DNA of 64,000 bases from Neorhizobium galegae (GTDB lineage: Bacteria > Pseudomonadota > Alphaproteobacteria > Rhizobiales > Rhizobiaceae), in contig NZ_JAGIPH010000010.1 of the NCBI RefSeq assembly GCF_017877135.1, positions 124,001-188,000 on the forward strand, given 5' to 3'. The notes beneath the pieces are model-generated. The model was not told the DNA's origin, did no database searches, and was given only the letters and a program-made list of their open reading frames with translations. Shown here piece by piece: positions 63,729 through 64,000 of the stretch. Position 1 is the first letter of the stretch. Every line of letters begins with the position of its first letter. The position numbers were made by a program, and so were the translations under genes.

Positions 63729-64000
63729 TCTTCGACCCGAATGTCATCCTGAAGCACCTCCCGGAAATCGCGGCCGGCACCGGCGTGACGCTGGCGCTCT
63801 GGATTGCAGGCATGCTGCTTGGCGTCCTCATCGGGTTTCTGGTCGCAACGGCGCGGCGCTATGGCGGGCGGTTCATCGACCTGCCGCTCGGGCTTGTGGT
63901 CGAAGTGCTGCGCGGCACGCCCTTCCTCATCCAGATCTTTCTCGTCTATTACGGCGGCCCCTTCATCGGGCTGTCGCTCAATCCGATCCCTTGCGGGCTT
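63725..64000 (+). CDS. Second polar amino-acid ABC transporter permease, cut by window edge
   Basis: The first 92 codons are visible: IFDPNVILKHLPEIAAGTGV, a membrane helix, then EVLRGTPFLIQIFLVYYGGPFIG, the amino-acid permease signature. The start overlaps the previous permease stop (ATGA). The EAA loop and C-terminus lie outside the window. An ATPase gene is expected further on. Confidence 0.85.
   Translation, partial: MIFDPNVILKHLPEIAAGTGVTLALWIAGMLLGVLIGFLVATARRYGGRFIDLPLGLVVEVLRGTPFLIQIFLVYYGGPFIGLSLNPIPCGL

Noticed and set aside
1-64000. tRNA or rRNA genes
   Set aside because: No cloverleaf-like sequence ending in CCA-type acceptor or conserved rRNA block was noticed on reading; a tRNAscan-SE run would settle this.

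Overview
The window is high-GC, densely packed chromosomal DNA from an alphaproteobacterium, most likely of the Rhizobiaceae (Agrobacterium/Rhizobium group). The basis is the lacEFGZK gene order known from Agrobacterium radiobacter, a DUF1127 gene beside CCUCCUCCC-motif RNA hairpins, the full kdpFABCDE set, and many solute-binding-protein ABC importers. I saw no rRNA, tRNA or CRISPR array. All calls come from reading the sequence; no database search was run.

Layout. 1-1.5 kb: a hydroxycinnamoyl-CoA hydratase/lyase gene running off the left edge, divergent from a MarR regulator, with a perfect palindrome between them. 1.6-9.6 kb: the high-affinity potassium ATPase operon kdpFABC with its sensor KdpD and regulator KdpE, preceded by an extra 27-residue membrane peptide. 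9.7-13.3 kb: an integrase remnant lacking its catalytic tyrosine, recQ, and a DUF1349 gene. 13.3-18.8 kb: a dipeptide ABC importer (dppABCDF order). 19.3-27.1 kb: an EbgR/LacI-type repressor and a lactose importer plus beta-galactosidase operon (lacEFGZK); both promoters carry the same 9-bp operator-like site.

27.4-30.5 kb: two convergent cyclic-di-GMP genes. 30.6-36.1 kb: the most unusual part, a tightly coupled five-gene operon encoding a BTAD/TPR regulator, a 143-residue protein of unknown type, a YcaO enzyme, TfuA and a protein-arginine-deiminase-like enzyme. It looks like a peptide or protein modification system. 36.2-39 kb: a small unknown gene and a Tat-exported flavin amine oxidase. 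39.0-39.5 kb: a DUF1127 gene followed by four CCUCCUCCC hairpins, the last being a Rho-independent terminator; this resembles the CcaF1-CcsR1-4 locus of Rhodobacter.

39.8-45.1 kb: a PAS-PAS-GGDEF protein and three glycosyltransferases. 45.2-51.1 kb: a second oligopeptide importer with a fused double ATPase. 51.35-51.62 kb: a 267-bp composite palindromic repeat. 51.7-61.9 kb: polysaccharide-type genes (GT32 and GT4 transferases, NodB-like deacetylase, nucleotide-sugar dehydrogenase, methyltransferase), a cyclic-nucleotide-binding protein, an ABC-exporter-like protein whose ATPase motifs are all lost, and a normal ABC exporter. 62.1-64 kb: the start of a polar amino-acid importer, cut by the right edge.

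In all three importer operons that begin with a binding protein, perfect hairpins sit at the binding-protein/permease junction, which probably helps keep the binding protein in excess.
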